Shown here: positions 49,414 to 59,096 of the stretch, piece after piece | Numbering within the stretch: position 1 is the first letter of the stretch | Layout: the number at the start of each line of letters is the position of its first letter | Assembly: GCA_003116975.1 (NCBI GenBank) | Contig: BGKB01000004.1 | Location: forward strand, 1 to 64,000 | Origin: Aurantiochytrium sp. KH105 | Lineage: Eukaryota; Sar; Bigyra; Thraustochytrida; Thraustochytriidae | Direction of reading: 5' to 3' | Length of the DNA stretch: 64,000 bases | Notes under the pieces: generated by a model | Database searches by the model: none | Told to the model about the DNA's origin: nothing | Seen by the model: the letters and a program-made list of their open reading frames with translations, nothing else | Translations under genes and position numbers: made by a program

Positions 49414-51921
49414 CTAGCTTGGCAAGATTGTGCTCTCGCTGCTCACGCTGCTATCACTCTTGCAATGAGCGATCTCGCTTGAGCAAGTCAGCGCCTCTAC
49501 TTCAACGATGGGCCCGTCTCGTTCACGGTGCTCTGCATCAAAGAACGCAAAAAAGGGAACCAGACGCAGCGCGCCGCGATGAGGCCAAACCGGCCCAGCC
49601 ATTGGAAGATATCTCGGGTTCGTGAATCGCCCACGCAATGAATTCGAGCTGAGAATCTCGAACCAAATAGATGCCGTGCGTTGCGCGACATTCTCCTTGA
49701 TGCGCTGCATGTCGCTGTCGTGCAGAAAGTTGCCGAATCGGGCGCTGTACGTGTGCTCGGCGAGAAAAACCAACAGTCTTTCGTTGAACTCGAATACATC
49801 GGGCTGCTGCCGCACAAGATTGTGAACGGCATCAAGAAATTGTACAAAGATAGGGCTGAACTCCGACGAACCCCGAGATGAGCTGCGCTGTGCAAATTTG
49901 TGTCCGAACGAACACCACTCGACCGCCAAGAGCTGGCAAAAGCCGTCGATCGTTCGCGCGTTCGCGTCGAGAATTATTCGAGCCATGCACACGAGCTGTG
50001 GCGTCCGATCAAAGCCATCGCTGCAGTGGACCAACACGGATCCCTCGCCATTGTGTAATCGCCGCGCTACGTACTCTGAGGCAGACAATATGCCTGCAAT
50101 ATGCGCGAGCCAATGCGAGTTCTGAATACGTTCCCAAAAGACCCCATCGCTTGGCGATTCAAAAGCCAATGCAACTTCCGTCACCGAACCCCGCATCGTG
50201 TGGATATTGCCGATCTGGCATAACTGGATCGTCGCGCCTTGGTACGAGCTCGCGCGCTCCAAGCCACGACCCTGCAGAGTATTACCGAGCACAGCAGGTC
50301 GTCCACGCGCATCCACAATAAAAAGGCGTTGCGACGGCTGCACAAGCTTGCTGACAAGCTGCTCGTCTTCGGAACAACGATGATTTGTGATCCCAACCAT
50401 CGGCTGACTGCTGCGGCAAAGAACGGCCCCGGTCCCAGCATGCACCCAGCGCACAACTGGAATTCGACCTCGACTACGAAAAGATGCCACCCTGGCCACC
50501 TCTTCCTCTGAGCAGGATGCCGGTACAGCCAAAAAGCGTGGATACGATGTGCAGGTTCGGAATGCAGAGGTCTGGTCGTGAAGACGAAGAACAAGTCTGT
50601 CCTGCGCGGGCGTGCCAACTCGTGTGGCCGCTTCCTCGAGCGCACAATTAAGAATCTCTAGCTCTTGCCGCGGGTGCCAGCATGCCCAATCTTCCCATGA
50701 ACGCTCTTGCGGACCCTGAAGCAGCGTGAAAGCGATTTGAACACGAGTCTTGCGCTCCAAAAGGAGGTCGCGCAGGCCTGCGAGCTTGTTTGCGTTCATG
50801 TCGCAACAAAATACGAGGGTCCGCAAGTCATTCGTGACAATCTGCAAGCGAATACCTTCGATACGGATCTCGTGAATCGCCGCAAGTGGGACCTCAACGC
50901 GAGCGCAAACTGTTGCGTCGCTTAAAAACGCCTGGTTCGTGACAACAAGGCCGGGAGTACCAGGCGCTAAAGGACTGCCTTGAGCTGAAAGCCCACCTTG
51001 TATCAAAGGCCACGCGTACATTGCAAAGCTTAGGCGGTAATTTGAGACGCGAAGGAGCCCGTGGACCAGAGCATACAAATCCCCGGCGCGCGCATCACGT
51101 GATAGAAAGGACACGTAGTCAAACTCGGCCGTCCACTCTTCCCTTGCGAGTGTCTCGCGCGGCCCAAGCGCGCGGTCTGTCGCCGCAGGCTTGGGCCCGG
51201 CTGCAGCTGGCGATGGTCCTGCGCTCGGGGTGGGCACAGTGACAGAGGTAGGAATGGATTCACTTGATCGTGTCGGTTTTGATGCCCCCACGTTTGCAGC
51301 TGGCGATGGACCTGTGCTCGGGGTGGGCACAGGGACAGAGGTAGCAATGGATTCACTTGAACGTGTCGGCTTTGATACCGCCACTGAGGCGCTTTCCTCC
51401 GCACAAAGGGGGGGCGTGAAGCTCCCGTGCGAAATGAGAGCGCGGACCTTTTGCACAAGTTTGCTTCGGTCCTCTGCCGAGCGAAACATGAATGTTCGTG
51501 TGGATATGCTCAGCTTGCGCTCGTCATCATCTAAATTTGCGATTGAGATCTCGAGCGTGAACCCAAACTCGCTCGGGCCAAACAATCTGCGAAAGGGCAG
51601 CTTATTGTCCTCCTCGGCGTCGAGACGAAGAATGCAGCGAATCGGAATTTTCTTGGCGCGCCCTTCTGGGTTCACGAGCAAAAGGGCATCCAAGGTTTCG
51701 TGCAAGACCAGGAGTCGTTGCTTGAGTCGCAACTTGCTACGTTTGAGCGCTTGAAAGCTGACAAAGCCTTTCTCCTCAGGCGCGCTCTCCGCTTCGCCAG
51801 CGGTGCTGTCCCGCGTCCCGCGACGCACCTTCTGCGCCAGAGCGCGATCCGGTGTCCAGGACCATTCCACGGCGCCGCTGAGGTCGCGCCACGTCGCTGC
51901 GGCGCCCTCGCGCTCGCTCAT
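49414..51921 (-). CDS. myotubularin-family phosphoinositide 3-phosphatase
   Basis: 835 aa. N-terminal PH-GRAM-like and linker regions (about 1-390) precede the phosphatase domain. The CX5R active site is HCSDGFDRT with Cys633 and Arg639 and the typical following residues PQLVCMARIILD. In most active myotubularins the motif is CSDGWDRT; here Trp is Phe. Other family blocks: RSRGRIPVVRWVH, SSQPMVGITNHRC, YVARRLHNGEGSVLVHCSD, AVEWCSFGHKFAQR and SPIFVQFLDAVHNLVRQQPD. Myotubularins remove the 3-phosphate from PI3P and PI(3,5)P2 on endosomes. A doubled unit of about 30 residues (SKPTRSSESI...VPTPS.GPSPAA) in the linker comes from a tandem DNA repeat near 51,200-51,390. Both catalytic residues are present, so it is probably active. 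Confidence 0.9.
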   Translation of the reverse strand: MSEREGAAATWRDLSGAVEWSWTPDRALAQKVRRGTRDSTAGEAESAPEEKGFVSFQALKRSKLRLKQRLLVLHETLDALLLVNPEGRAKKIPIRCILRLDAEEDNKLPFRRLFGPSEFGFTLEISIANLDDDERKLSISTRTFMFRSAEDRSKLVQKVRALISHGSFTPPLCAEESASVAVSKPTRSSESIATSVPVPTPSTGPSPAANVGASKPTRSSESIPTSVTVPTPSAGPSPAAAGPKPAATDRALGPRETLAREEWTAEFDYVSFLSRDARAGDLYALVHGLLRVSNYRLSFAMYAWPLIQGGLSAQGSPLAPGTPGLVVTNQAFLSDATVCARVEVPLAAIHEIRIEGIRLQIVTNDLRTLVFCCDMNANKLAGLRDLLLERKTRVQIAFTLLQGPQERSWEDWACWHPRQELEILNCALEEAATRVGTPAQDRLVLRLHDQTSAFRTCTSYPRFLAVPASCSEEEVARVASFRSRGRIPVVRWVHAGTGAVLCRSSQPMVGITNHRCSEDEQLVSKLVQPSQRLFIVDARGRPAVLGNTLQGRGLERASSYQGATIQLCQIGNIHTMRGSVTEVALAFESPSDGVFWERIQNSHWLAHIAGILSASEYVARRLHNGEGSVLVHCSDGFDRTPQLVCMARIILDANARTIDGFCQLLAVEWCSFGHKFAQRSSSRGSSEFSPIFVQFLDAVHNLVRQQPDVFEFNERLLVFLAEHTYSARFGNFLHDSDMQRIKENVAQRTASIWFEILSSNSLRGRFTNPRYLPMAGPVWPHRGALRLVPFFAFFDAEHRERDGPIVEVEALTCSSEIAHCKSDSSVSSESTILPS
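51200..51390. repeat. imperfect tandem repeat within the myotubularin gene
   Basis: Two units of about 96 bp (for example CTGGCGATGG...CGGGGTGGGCACAG) with some substitutions; they encode the duplicated Pro/Ser/Thr linker segment. Confidence 0.75.
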
Positions 51922-52404
51922 ACCGCACGGCCTGCGCGGTCACCTGGACTCGCAGTCAAGACCTGCTTCTCGCTCTTCCATTGCGGGTCTGTCTCGCTCG
52001 CTCTGTCACTCGTGACCGCGATTTCTCGCCTCGTCTGTCGGGTTGTCTAGATGTAGCTGGCCGGCTGATCGACTAGACTGGCTGGCTGGCTGGCTGGCAG
52101 GCTGGACTGGGCCAGCCTGATCAAGCCAAAGCTTATGATGTGAGCCTATAGCCTCCTATCGCATCACACATTTGATGCCATTGCGGTTGCAGTGAAGCGC
52201 ACACCTCAACGGACACTAATAAGTTAGCAGCCAGCTTGTTTACCTACTAGACTTGCCTATAGCATACTTGTCGTGCTCACTCGCTTGCAATGCTTGCTTC
52301 TTCGATTGCTTACAAGCTCACTTGCTTGCTTGCGTGCTTGCTTGCTGGCTGGCTGGCTAGGCAAAAATGCATGCGCCCAGAGGGGGGCAGGCCTCACGGG
52401 CGGG
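51922..52404. promoter_or_regulatory. divergent promoter region between myotubularin and coiled-coil gene
   Basis: Lies between divergent starts. It has GGCTGGCT/CTTGCTTG-type short tandem units near 52,080-52,110 and 52,320-52,362. No gene seen. Confidence 0.5.
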
Positions 52405-54582
52405 ATGCTCGAGTATGAGGCCGAGGAGGTCGGGCGCCGCCTGCGCACAATACTGGACCGGATCAGCACGGAACGAACGCACCGCAATGGACCGCAGTTT
52501 TGCCGCAAGCTTGTCGAGCGCGAGCTCGAGCATTTTGTGCAAAGAGCGCAAACAGCGGACGAGCGCGAGCTCGCCATTTGCAAAGATCGTCTCAGCGACG
52601 CAAAGAGGGAGTCCGAGTTGCTGCGCAAACGGGTACGCGAGCTCGAAGACCGCGTCAGCAATCGCGAGGACCTTCTCGAGACCCAACGCCTCGCATTCAT
52701 GAAAGAGATCATTGGTCTCAAAGAAGCCCTTTTTGGTGCCAGACGGCAACAACAGGTCGTCGAAGGCAACCAGGGCGGACGCTCCACGCACCTCTCATCC
52801 CCGTTGAACACATCATCCCGCGTTGAGGTGTTACAGCATGCATCCGACGCCGACGCTCTCGTGGACAATTTTAGACAGAACAAACCGGGTCTCGGAAGTT
52901 TTAGCGAGGCCCTCGACGACGCAACTTCGCCAGGTGGACTTCTCGGCATCCAGAATGCTGAGGTCCAGTTTGCAGGTGAAGAAGAGAATCACCTCGCAAA
53001 CGATCGAATGAGCTACCACCCTCGGGGGAGGGACGGTGGTGCGGATGGCGAGCCCAACATTTCTCAACAGCATCTCGACAATGGCGCAGCCATTTCTCAA
53101 AAACAGAAAATTAGCATTCTCACAGCACGCTTACAAAGCGCTCAAGCTCGCGTTGCCAGCGTCATTGATGAAATGGCAAGCTTGCAGCGCGCAAAATCAG
53201 TCGCTGACAAAGAAAATGCTGAACTCAAAGGGAAACTTGAGTTTCTTGAACGCTTCGATTTCAAAGCTATTAAGAGCGAGCTTGCCGAGGCCAAGGCACA
53301 ACTTGAATGTGAGCAAGAGCTGCGTCGTAGGAACGCTGCAGAAGCCTTGCGTCTTCAGACGCTACACGAAGAAACAATCGAAAACCTGAGTGAACGCGTC
53401 GAGCGAGCCGAGCCGCAGTTGCGCAGTGTACTCCGCACCTTTTCCGCGGGGCTTAACGTGGAAATGGATGTCTTTAGCGGCCAGGTCCGACGTGCACTCT
53501 CGCGCTCGTCAGAACAACTTCAGCGCGTCTCCCGTGCCGCGGGGCTCGCCGAGCTGCAATTTCAGTACCATCCTATGGTGGTCAAGTTGCGGCGCGAAGT
53601 TGCACAAAAGACAGCTCGGAACGCGGATCTCGAGCGCCGGGTCAAAGCACACGAGCGGCGCGCCGAGGAGACGCGTAAAAGTGAGATGCGCCGTCTTGCC
53701 TCGTTTCGGAAGATGTCAAGCCGCCAAGGAAGTAACATGCACATCATGAATGCATCATCTCGTCATATTGCTAAGCGTCCCAGCAATGCAAGCTTGGTCC
53801 TCACGTCGTCTAAGACGAGCTCGATTCGACGCATGAATCCGATCGAGAGACAAGTATCGCGTCAAACAATGTTGCCCAGAAATAGCACAGAAGGGCCCAG
53901 GGAGATGCAGATGCTTCTCGAAGAGGATAGAGAGGTCATAGAGTCTGACGCAGGGCCCTCAGCTTTGCTTTCTGTCACGCTCGCGCTACAAGGAGTCCAG
54001 GGCGGTGAACTTGAGGAGGGCGACACAATTACCGAACTTGATTCCCCGGCTGCAGCGCCTTGCCCATCGCCAACGTTTGATACAGTAGGTCCCACAGCCG
54101 AGGAATCGAAGCGACGCGCTACACTGCGGAATTCACTTACCGAGCAAGTGGCCAAGCTCGAACGCATGCGTTCCGAGCTTTCTGCAATCTCTTCGCAAAA
54201 GTCTGCGCCGTGGCAATTGGAAGTGGCTGCTTCCGAAGCCCGGCGATCGGCCGCAGACACGAATGCGCTCATGAACCTTGCACAACATGCCAGCCCCGCC
54301 TCATTGTGCCAGCTCAATGTTGTGCTCTCTGAGCTTGACGCCGAGCTCGACAGAGCGCGTCAGGACCGCCAAGCAACGCGCCCAAAGTCAGCCGCGCGCT
54401 CGCGTCGTCCGGAGTCAGCACGCAAGCACGCGCGCGCTCTGCACGAGCCCGAGCTTGGACCCAAGCAGCACTTCCCGAGCCAAGGCGCTGCGCGACCTGC
54501 CTTTCGGTCCATTAGCCAGATTGTGGCAGACACTAGCGAGGGTTTACGGGCTCGGGCTCGGGGTCGCAAACATGAACTGTAA
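52405..54582 (+). CDS. long coiled-coil protein of unknown function
   Basis: 725 aa from the first in-frame ATG (52405, MLEYEAEEVGRRL); the open frame upstream begins at a non-ATG codon. Strongly helical with heptad pattern at about 10-125 (VERELEHFVQRAQTADEREL, RESELLRKRVRELEDRVSNR) and about 230-440 (ISILTARLQSAQARVASVID, LAEAKAQLECEQELRRRNAA). The C-terminal third is disordered with Ser/Arg and a last helix (TEQVAKLERMRSELSAISSQ). No membrane segment, signal or catalytic motif. Such proteins are often cytoskeletal, centrosomal or flagellar; I cannot assign it. A divergent neighbour is the myotubularin gene. Confidence 0.65.
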   Translation: MLEYEAEEVGRRLRTILDRISTERTHRNGPQFCRKLVERELEHFVQRAQTADERELAICKDRLSDAKRESELLRKRVRELEDRVSNREDLLETQRLAFMKEIIGLKEALFGARRQQQVVEGNQGGRSTHLSSPLNTSSRVEVLQHASDADALVDNFRQNKPGLGSFSEALDDATSPGGLLGIQNAEVQFAGEEENHLANDRMSYHPRGRDGGADGEPNISQQHLDNGAAISQKQKISILTARLQSAQARVASVIDEMASLQRAKSVADKENAELKGKLEFLERFDFKAIKSELAEAKAQLECEQELRRRNAAEALRLQTLHEETIENLSERVERAEPQLRSVLRTFSAGLNVEMDVFSGQVRRALSRSSEQLQRVSRAAGLAELQFQYHPMVVKLRREVAQKTARNADLERRVKAHERRAEETRKSEMRRLASFRKMSSRQGSNMHIMNASSRHIAKRPSNASLVLTSSKTSSIRRMNPIERQVSRQTMLPRNSTEGPREMQMLLEEDREVIESDAGPSALLSVTLALQGVQGGELEEGDTITELDSPAAAPCPSPTFDTVGPTAEESKRRATLRNSLTEQVAKLERMRSELSAISSQKSAPWQLEVAASEARRSAADTNALMNLAQHASPASLCQLNVVLSELDAELDRARQDRQATRPKSAARSRRPESARKHARALHEPELGPKQHFPSQGAARPAFRSISQIVADTSEGLRARARGRKHEL

Positions 54583-54681
54583 GCCTCTCTCACAATCTAT
54601 TCTCCTTTTGAAGGATATTTTCAAGACGTCAGTCTGTGAAGGCAAAGTATCTTTTTGTGCAATAAATTATTAGAAACACTT

Positions 54682-55212
54682 TCAACGGAGGCTGCCCACG
54701 ATGGGGTACTTTGCCGACAATTTGTCATACCACTCTGTGAGCAAGGCTGTTTCAGCGGAACTGAGATCGTCGGTCCGTGGATCATGCACGAGATCCGGAT
54801 CCAATTCCATTTTAGCGAGCGCCCGCGAAGCATCGCGACCAGCGAGGAGGGCGTACCCGCCATCAGGCCCGTAGAACCCCGACGAGGACACATCAAAGAC
54901 CACGCCCTTGAGCGCAATGTAAACAGGTTCGCCATCATGACCATTGAACTTGGCGAGCTCCGCGCGCGAAAAGTCGCGCAGACGTCGCATGATCGCGTTA
55001 CATTGGAGCGCGGTGAGCCCGCTCTGCTGCGGGGCCCGCGCGGCTCTCGCGCGGGCGCTGCCCTTCTCGAGCTCCAGCAGGCAGGTCTCCGTCTCGTCCA
55101 CGTCGGGCCTCAGCCCTCGGCATCTGCTGCATCCGCACTGCGGTTCGCCGGACCCCGGCCGGACGGTCGCGCTCGGCGCGAGGTGGCCCGCGAGCACCTC
55201 CACGCGCCTCAT
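54682..55212 (-). CDS. MAPR-family (PGRMC-like cytochrome b5 fold) heme-binding protein
   Basis: 176 aa from ATG 55212. The C-terminal 100 residues form the membrane-associated progesterone receptor domain: RRLRDFSRAELAKFNGHDGE, PVYIALKGVVFDVSSS, FYGPDGGYALLAGRDASRAL and a closing EWYDKLSAKYPIVGSL. The Tyr residues in the FYGPDG-type segment are typical of the heme-binding pocket in PGRMC1 relatives, which bind heme and act with P450 enzymes in sterol metabolism. The usual N-terminal membrane helix is not visible in the present reading; an upstream exon or a later start (MRRLRDF) is possible, so the start is uncertain. Divergent neighbour at about 350 bp. Confidence 0.78.
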   Translation of the reverse strand: MRRVEVLAGHLAPSATVRPGSGEPQCGCSRCRGLRPDVDETETCLLELEKGSARARAARAPQQSGLTALQCNAIMRRLRDFSRAELAKFNGHDGEPVYIALKGVVFDVSSSGFYGPDGGYALLAGRDASRALAKMELDPDLVHDPRTDDLSSAETALLTEWYDKLSAKYPIVGSLR

Positions 55213-55560
55213 CGCCACGGTGCCCGCGCGCTGCCTGCCTGCCTTCCTGGCCTTCCGGGCTTCGGCTTGCTCGCTCTCTCCCTCGATCGGAGTCTGGTGC
55301 TCGTCGCGATGCCGCTTCGAGCCACGATCGGAGTCTGCGCGGCGCTCTGGGTCCCGTGTCTCCGCACCCCCTCCTTCGCGGAACTTACAGGACCCGGCTC
55401 CAGGGAAACTGTAAAACGGTGTGCACCGGAGGCCGCCTAGAGACGAATTCTCGCAGGCCTGGCTGCCTGCTCGGCGCGCGGGCGGCAGGGGCGCCTGCTA
55501 CGCGAGCCTGGCTGCGCTTTGCGAGCCTCCTCGTTGGCGCGTTTGTTGGCTGGAAAGGAA
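55213..55560. promoter_or_regulatory. divergent promoter between MAPR gene and the zinc-finger/IQ/LRR gene
   Basis: About 350 bp separate the two divergent starts, so the promoters must be compact. No core element is identified with confidence. Confidence 0.5.
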
Positions 55561-58500
55561 ATGGGGACTTTCCAGGGCGCGCCTCTTGCGCCGCGAAGAG
55601 ACTGGGCGACGCGGTGGAAGCGACGACACGTTGTGCCGTGGAACTGCACGCTTTGCGGCAAAGAAAACGCATACGGGACGCAAAGATGCGTGCAGTGCGG
55701 CAAGCTTCCGCCTGCAACAGGTGAGTCGCCCCGCGGGGCATTCTCGTGTGGCCACGCCATGCGTGGGAAATGCCAGCGGCTCTGACTAACATAAGCATCC
55801 GCTTCTTCGACTCTTTTTCCAGCCAATCTTCGCGTACAAGATGCTGCAGCGACACTTGTGCAAGGCATTGTCAGGCGAAAACTTGCCAAGAAAAGATTAT
55901 TAGCGCAATGCGAAATGCGCGTGCGGAAACGTTTCGACCGCAGGTCAGGATCCGTGTATCTCGAAGATTTGCAAACTGGAACGAAGCTTCGGTACGTGGA
56001 GCGTCTCATCGCGCATGATTTGGACATGGACGAGAGAGAAGAACTCGAGTTTGAAGACTTTCGAAAACATCAACATGAAGAAATGCGCCTCAAACTCGCA
56101 TTTGCCGAGCGCGAGACGAAACGCAACATCGAGCGTGACGCCAGTCAAGCGGCAAAAGAACAGGCCGCCATCGACGAGCTCGCTGGGCGATGGGCTGGAC
56201 CGCTTAAAGCCGCAGACATTACTGGGGAACTCATCGCAAATTGGCTCCGGTTCACTGAAATCAGTCCGCTGGTATGGGAAATGGGGCCTCAGCTCACGCT
56301 CATCCGTCTCATTGGAAATCCTCTCGTACGCGTCCCCGGAAGTCTGTTCCTCTCGCTGTCACAATTGGAAATCATCAGTTTTAGCAACTGCGGCCTCGTA
56401 GAGCTACCTGAGGAAATCACGACGCTCAGTCAGCTTCGCGATCTCAATCTGATGCGAAATGAGCTCGAAAGTCTACCATCGCGAATAGGGGACCTCACCA
56501 AGCTCGAGGGCTTGCACGTCTCGTGCAACAAGCTAAAAGCGCTTCCAGAAAGTATTGGAGCGCTGCAAGCCATGCCGCGTCTCGGCATCGAGAAAAATCA
56601 GATTTCAGATCTTCCAGCAACAATCGTTGATATGAACTGTAAGATTATGTCCTGGACTCAGGCGGGGCTCGTGCGTCTGCCAGAGAATCTCGCGGCTTTT
56701 GGGTCGAAGCTTGTCTCTCTCACAGCTGACCACAATCGTATTCGTCGTATTCCCAAAGGCATTGGCAAGCTTTCTCAGCTCAGACATTTATCGTTATGCA
56801 ACAATCTCATCAAATTCATCCCGGATGAGATTTGCAAGTGCCAAAATCTAGAGCGGCTTTGGCTCGACTGGAATCAGATCAGCGAGCTTCCCTCCGAATT
56901 TCCCAACCTCGAGAAACTACAGTCCATCCATCTCGAGGGCAATCCGATGCGCGTTCCACAAATGGATGTGGTCGTGCAAGGCGTCCCCGCGCTTCGAACC
57001 TGGTTTGAGAGCAACATCAACCTTTATCGTGACAAGGAACGCAAGCTCATTGTGGAGCACCTCCAAAGTATACTTGCAATTCTCGCAGAAGAGGGACTGC
57101 ATGATCCCAGCCTCTTTATCGCTGGCATGAAGACGGATGACATTGGTGATCCTGCACACGATCTCTATTTTGCATTTGTGCCTGGCTACTTGCGGGAGGT
57201 CGCCATCCCACGCTTTAATGCCTTTATCCAAGAACTCTTTAAGAACCAAGCAGAGGTGGAAAGGCGCCGCAAGCTGTATACTCGACGTCAAGAGCTCGCG
57301 GAACGTCAGGAGCAACTTGAGATCGAGTTGTCCGAGTCGCTCGAGTTCGAGTCCCTTCAAAGCACGGCGCTGCCTGGCAACAACACGCAAGCGGACCAAG
57401 ATCACGAGAATGAACCGGAGTCGACTGGGGGCAGAAACGAGGCGCATGGTGAAGACCACGACAGCATGTTTGGCTCACCTGTTGATAGAACAGATATTCT
57501 TAGTCCTTTCGACGGCAAGGTTGACGGGGAAGCCGAACATGAGGTGGTCAAGCAGGTATCCTCCACGGTGCGTCAAAAGGATGTCATCCTCAAAGAACTT
57601 GCGGCAACACAGGCTGCGCTGCATGGCCAATTTGGCGCCGTACAGACTGAGCGTACCCCAGAGGAAGAGCGTGTGCGTCTGACCAAGATTGCTCTCGGCA
57701 AGGTGCGTCATATCCTCGAACCCTTCGATTTCACGGACACGGACATTGAAGAAGCTTTACAAACCTTTGAAGATCGTTTTGGCAAAGTCTTTGTAAGAGA
57801 CCAGACAGCAAACTTTCGACGCTGCTCATGCATACGAAATGGTGAGCCAAGACTCTGTGTGCCACCAAATCTTCACTTCAATTGCGAGCGACGCGCTAGC
57901 ATGCTAAAGATTGGTCTCGTGACGTACTTTACTCGTGCGCAGCGCGACTCCATCAACGAAGAGACCCGTGTACTCGACGAACGGCTGATCGAGGTAGATC
58001 AAGAGGCAAAGACTTATGCTACTAGCGAAAAAGGCAAAGCATTCTTTCGGCTCTTGGCGCACGCTGAAGCGGGCAACCTTCTCGAACAAGAGCGACGTGA
58101 GCGTTTCGTTCTTCGAAAGCAAGTCCGTTTAGAGCGGCGACGGCGGCGAAAGCACGCGAGTATCAACAAAAAGAAAGAGGCTCTGCTCAAGGCCAGAGAT
58201 GAGCGCACGGAGCGTCTCAACAAGGTACGATTCAAGTACACGGCCCAGCTCGAGCGACTTCGCGGTTGGGAAGCGCAAGAGTGCAGCGATCGAATTCGTG
58301 AGATCGACGACGATCTTGCAAATCATCCGCAGGATATGGCTCTGGAGATTTTACAAATCGAAGAAGACACCGTCGACGAGCGCTTCAAGGTGCGATCTGA
58401 CGCGGAGGTCATTATGGCAAGGTACAGGCCACGCGGGCGCCTTCGAGCTTACTTGCACGAACGATTGACAATGATGCACGCGCGGCGTGCGCAAGATCTT

Positions 58501-58911
58501 CGAAATAAGCTCGAGGAAGCTTATGCTCTGGCGGAGCGCCGTCGTGTGTCGCTGGAGACGCGACGAGAATACCGCGTGATGCGACGAATTATGTTTAATT
58601 GGATGCATCTCGGGGTGCGCATGACCTTTGAGTCGTGGAGAGAGCACACGCGACGGACAGTATATTGGCGAAAATATCTTGCGATGGAGCAAGATAATCA
58701 GCGTCAGCTTGACGAAGCTGCCAAAGATGCTGAAAAAATCTTTCAAGCGGCTGAGTATGCCAAGTGGACGGAGCGGATCGACCCTTTTAGCGATCTTCCC
58801 TACTGGGAGCACTGCGAGACATTTGAAGTTCGTCACGACCCTCCAGTCCTCGAAGAGTGCGACTATGTTCCGCGCGTACCCATGCGTCGAGGATCTTTAT
58901 CGATGGCATGA
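55561..58911 (+). CDS. RanBP2-zinc-finger / IQ / LRR / coiled-coil protein, two exons
   Basis: Exons 55561-55720 and 55823-58911; the 102-nt intron begins GTGAGT and ends CCAG. Product 1082 aa. Exon 1 carries a RanBP2-type zinc finger, WNCTLCGKENAYGTQRCVQC (four Cys, about 27-46). Across the junction lies an IQ calmodulin-binding motif (VQGIVRRKLAKKR, about 66-78). LRRs of the xLxxNxLxxLPxxIxxL type fill about 210-440 (for example LNLMRNELESLPSRIGDLTK). The rest is coiled coil with two Cys-rich spots (RRCSCIRNGE) and, near the C-terminus, an SFI1-like unit (MFNWMHLGVRMTFESWREHTRR). It is probably a cytoskeletal or basal-body protein bound by calmodulin or centrin. Unusual combination; no function proven. 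Confidence 0.8.
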
Positions 58912-59096
58912 AATGTAAATTATAGAAAGGGAGAGAAGAAAAAGAAGGTGGGAGGATAAAGAGAGTAAGGTATTTTGGGTGAAACTGCGTTGTTGGATTA
59001 TTCAATTGCCAGCTCGCTAGCTTGCTAGCTTGCTTGCTTGCATAAGTTGACTCTGCAGTGGCGAAAGAGAGGAAAAGACTTTGAAAAATAAAAGTC

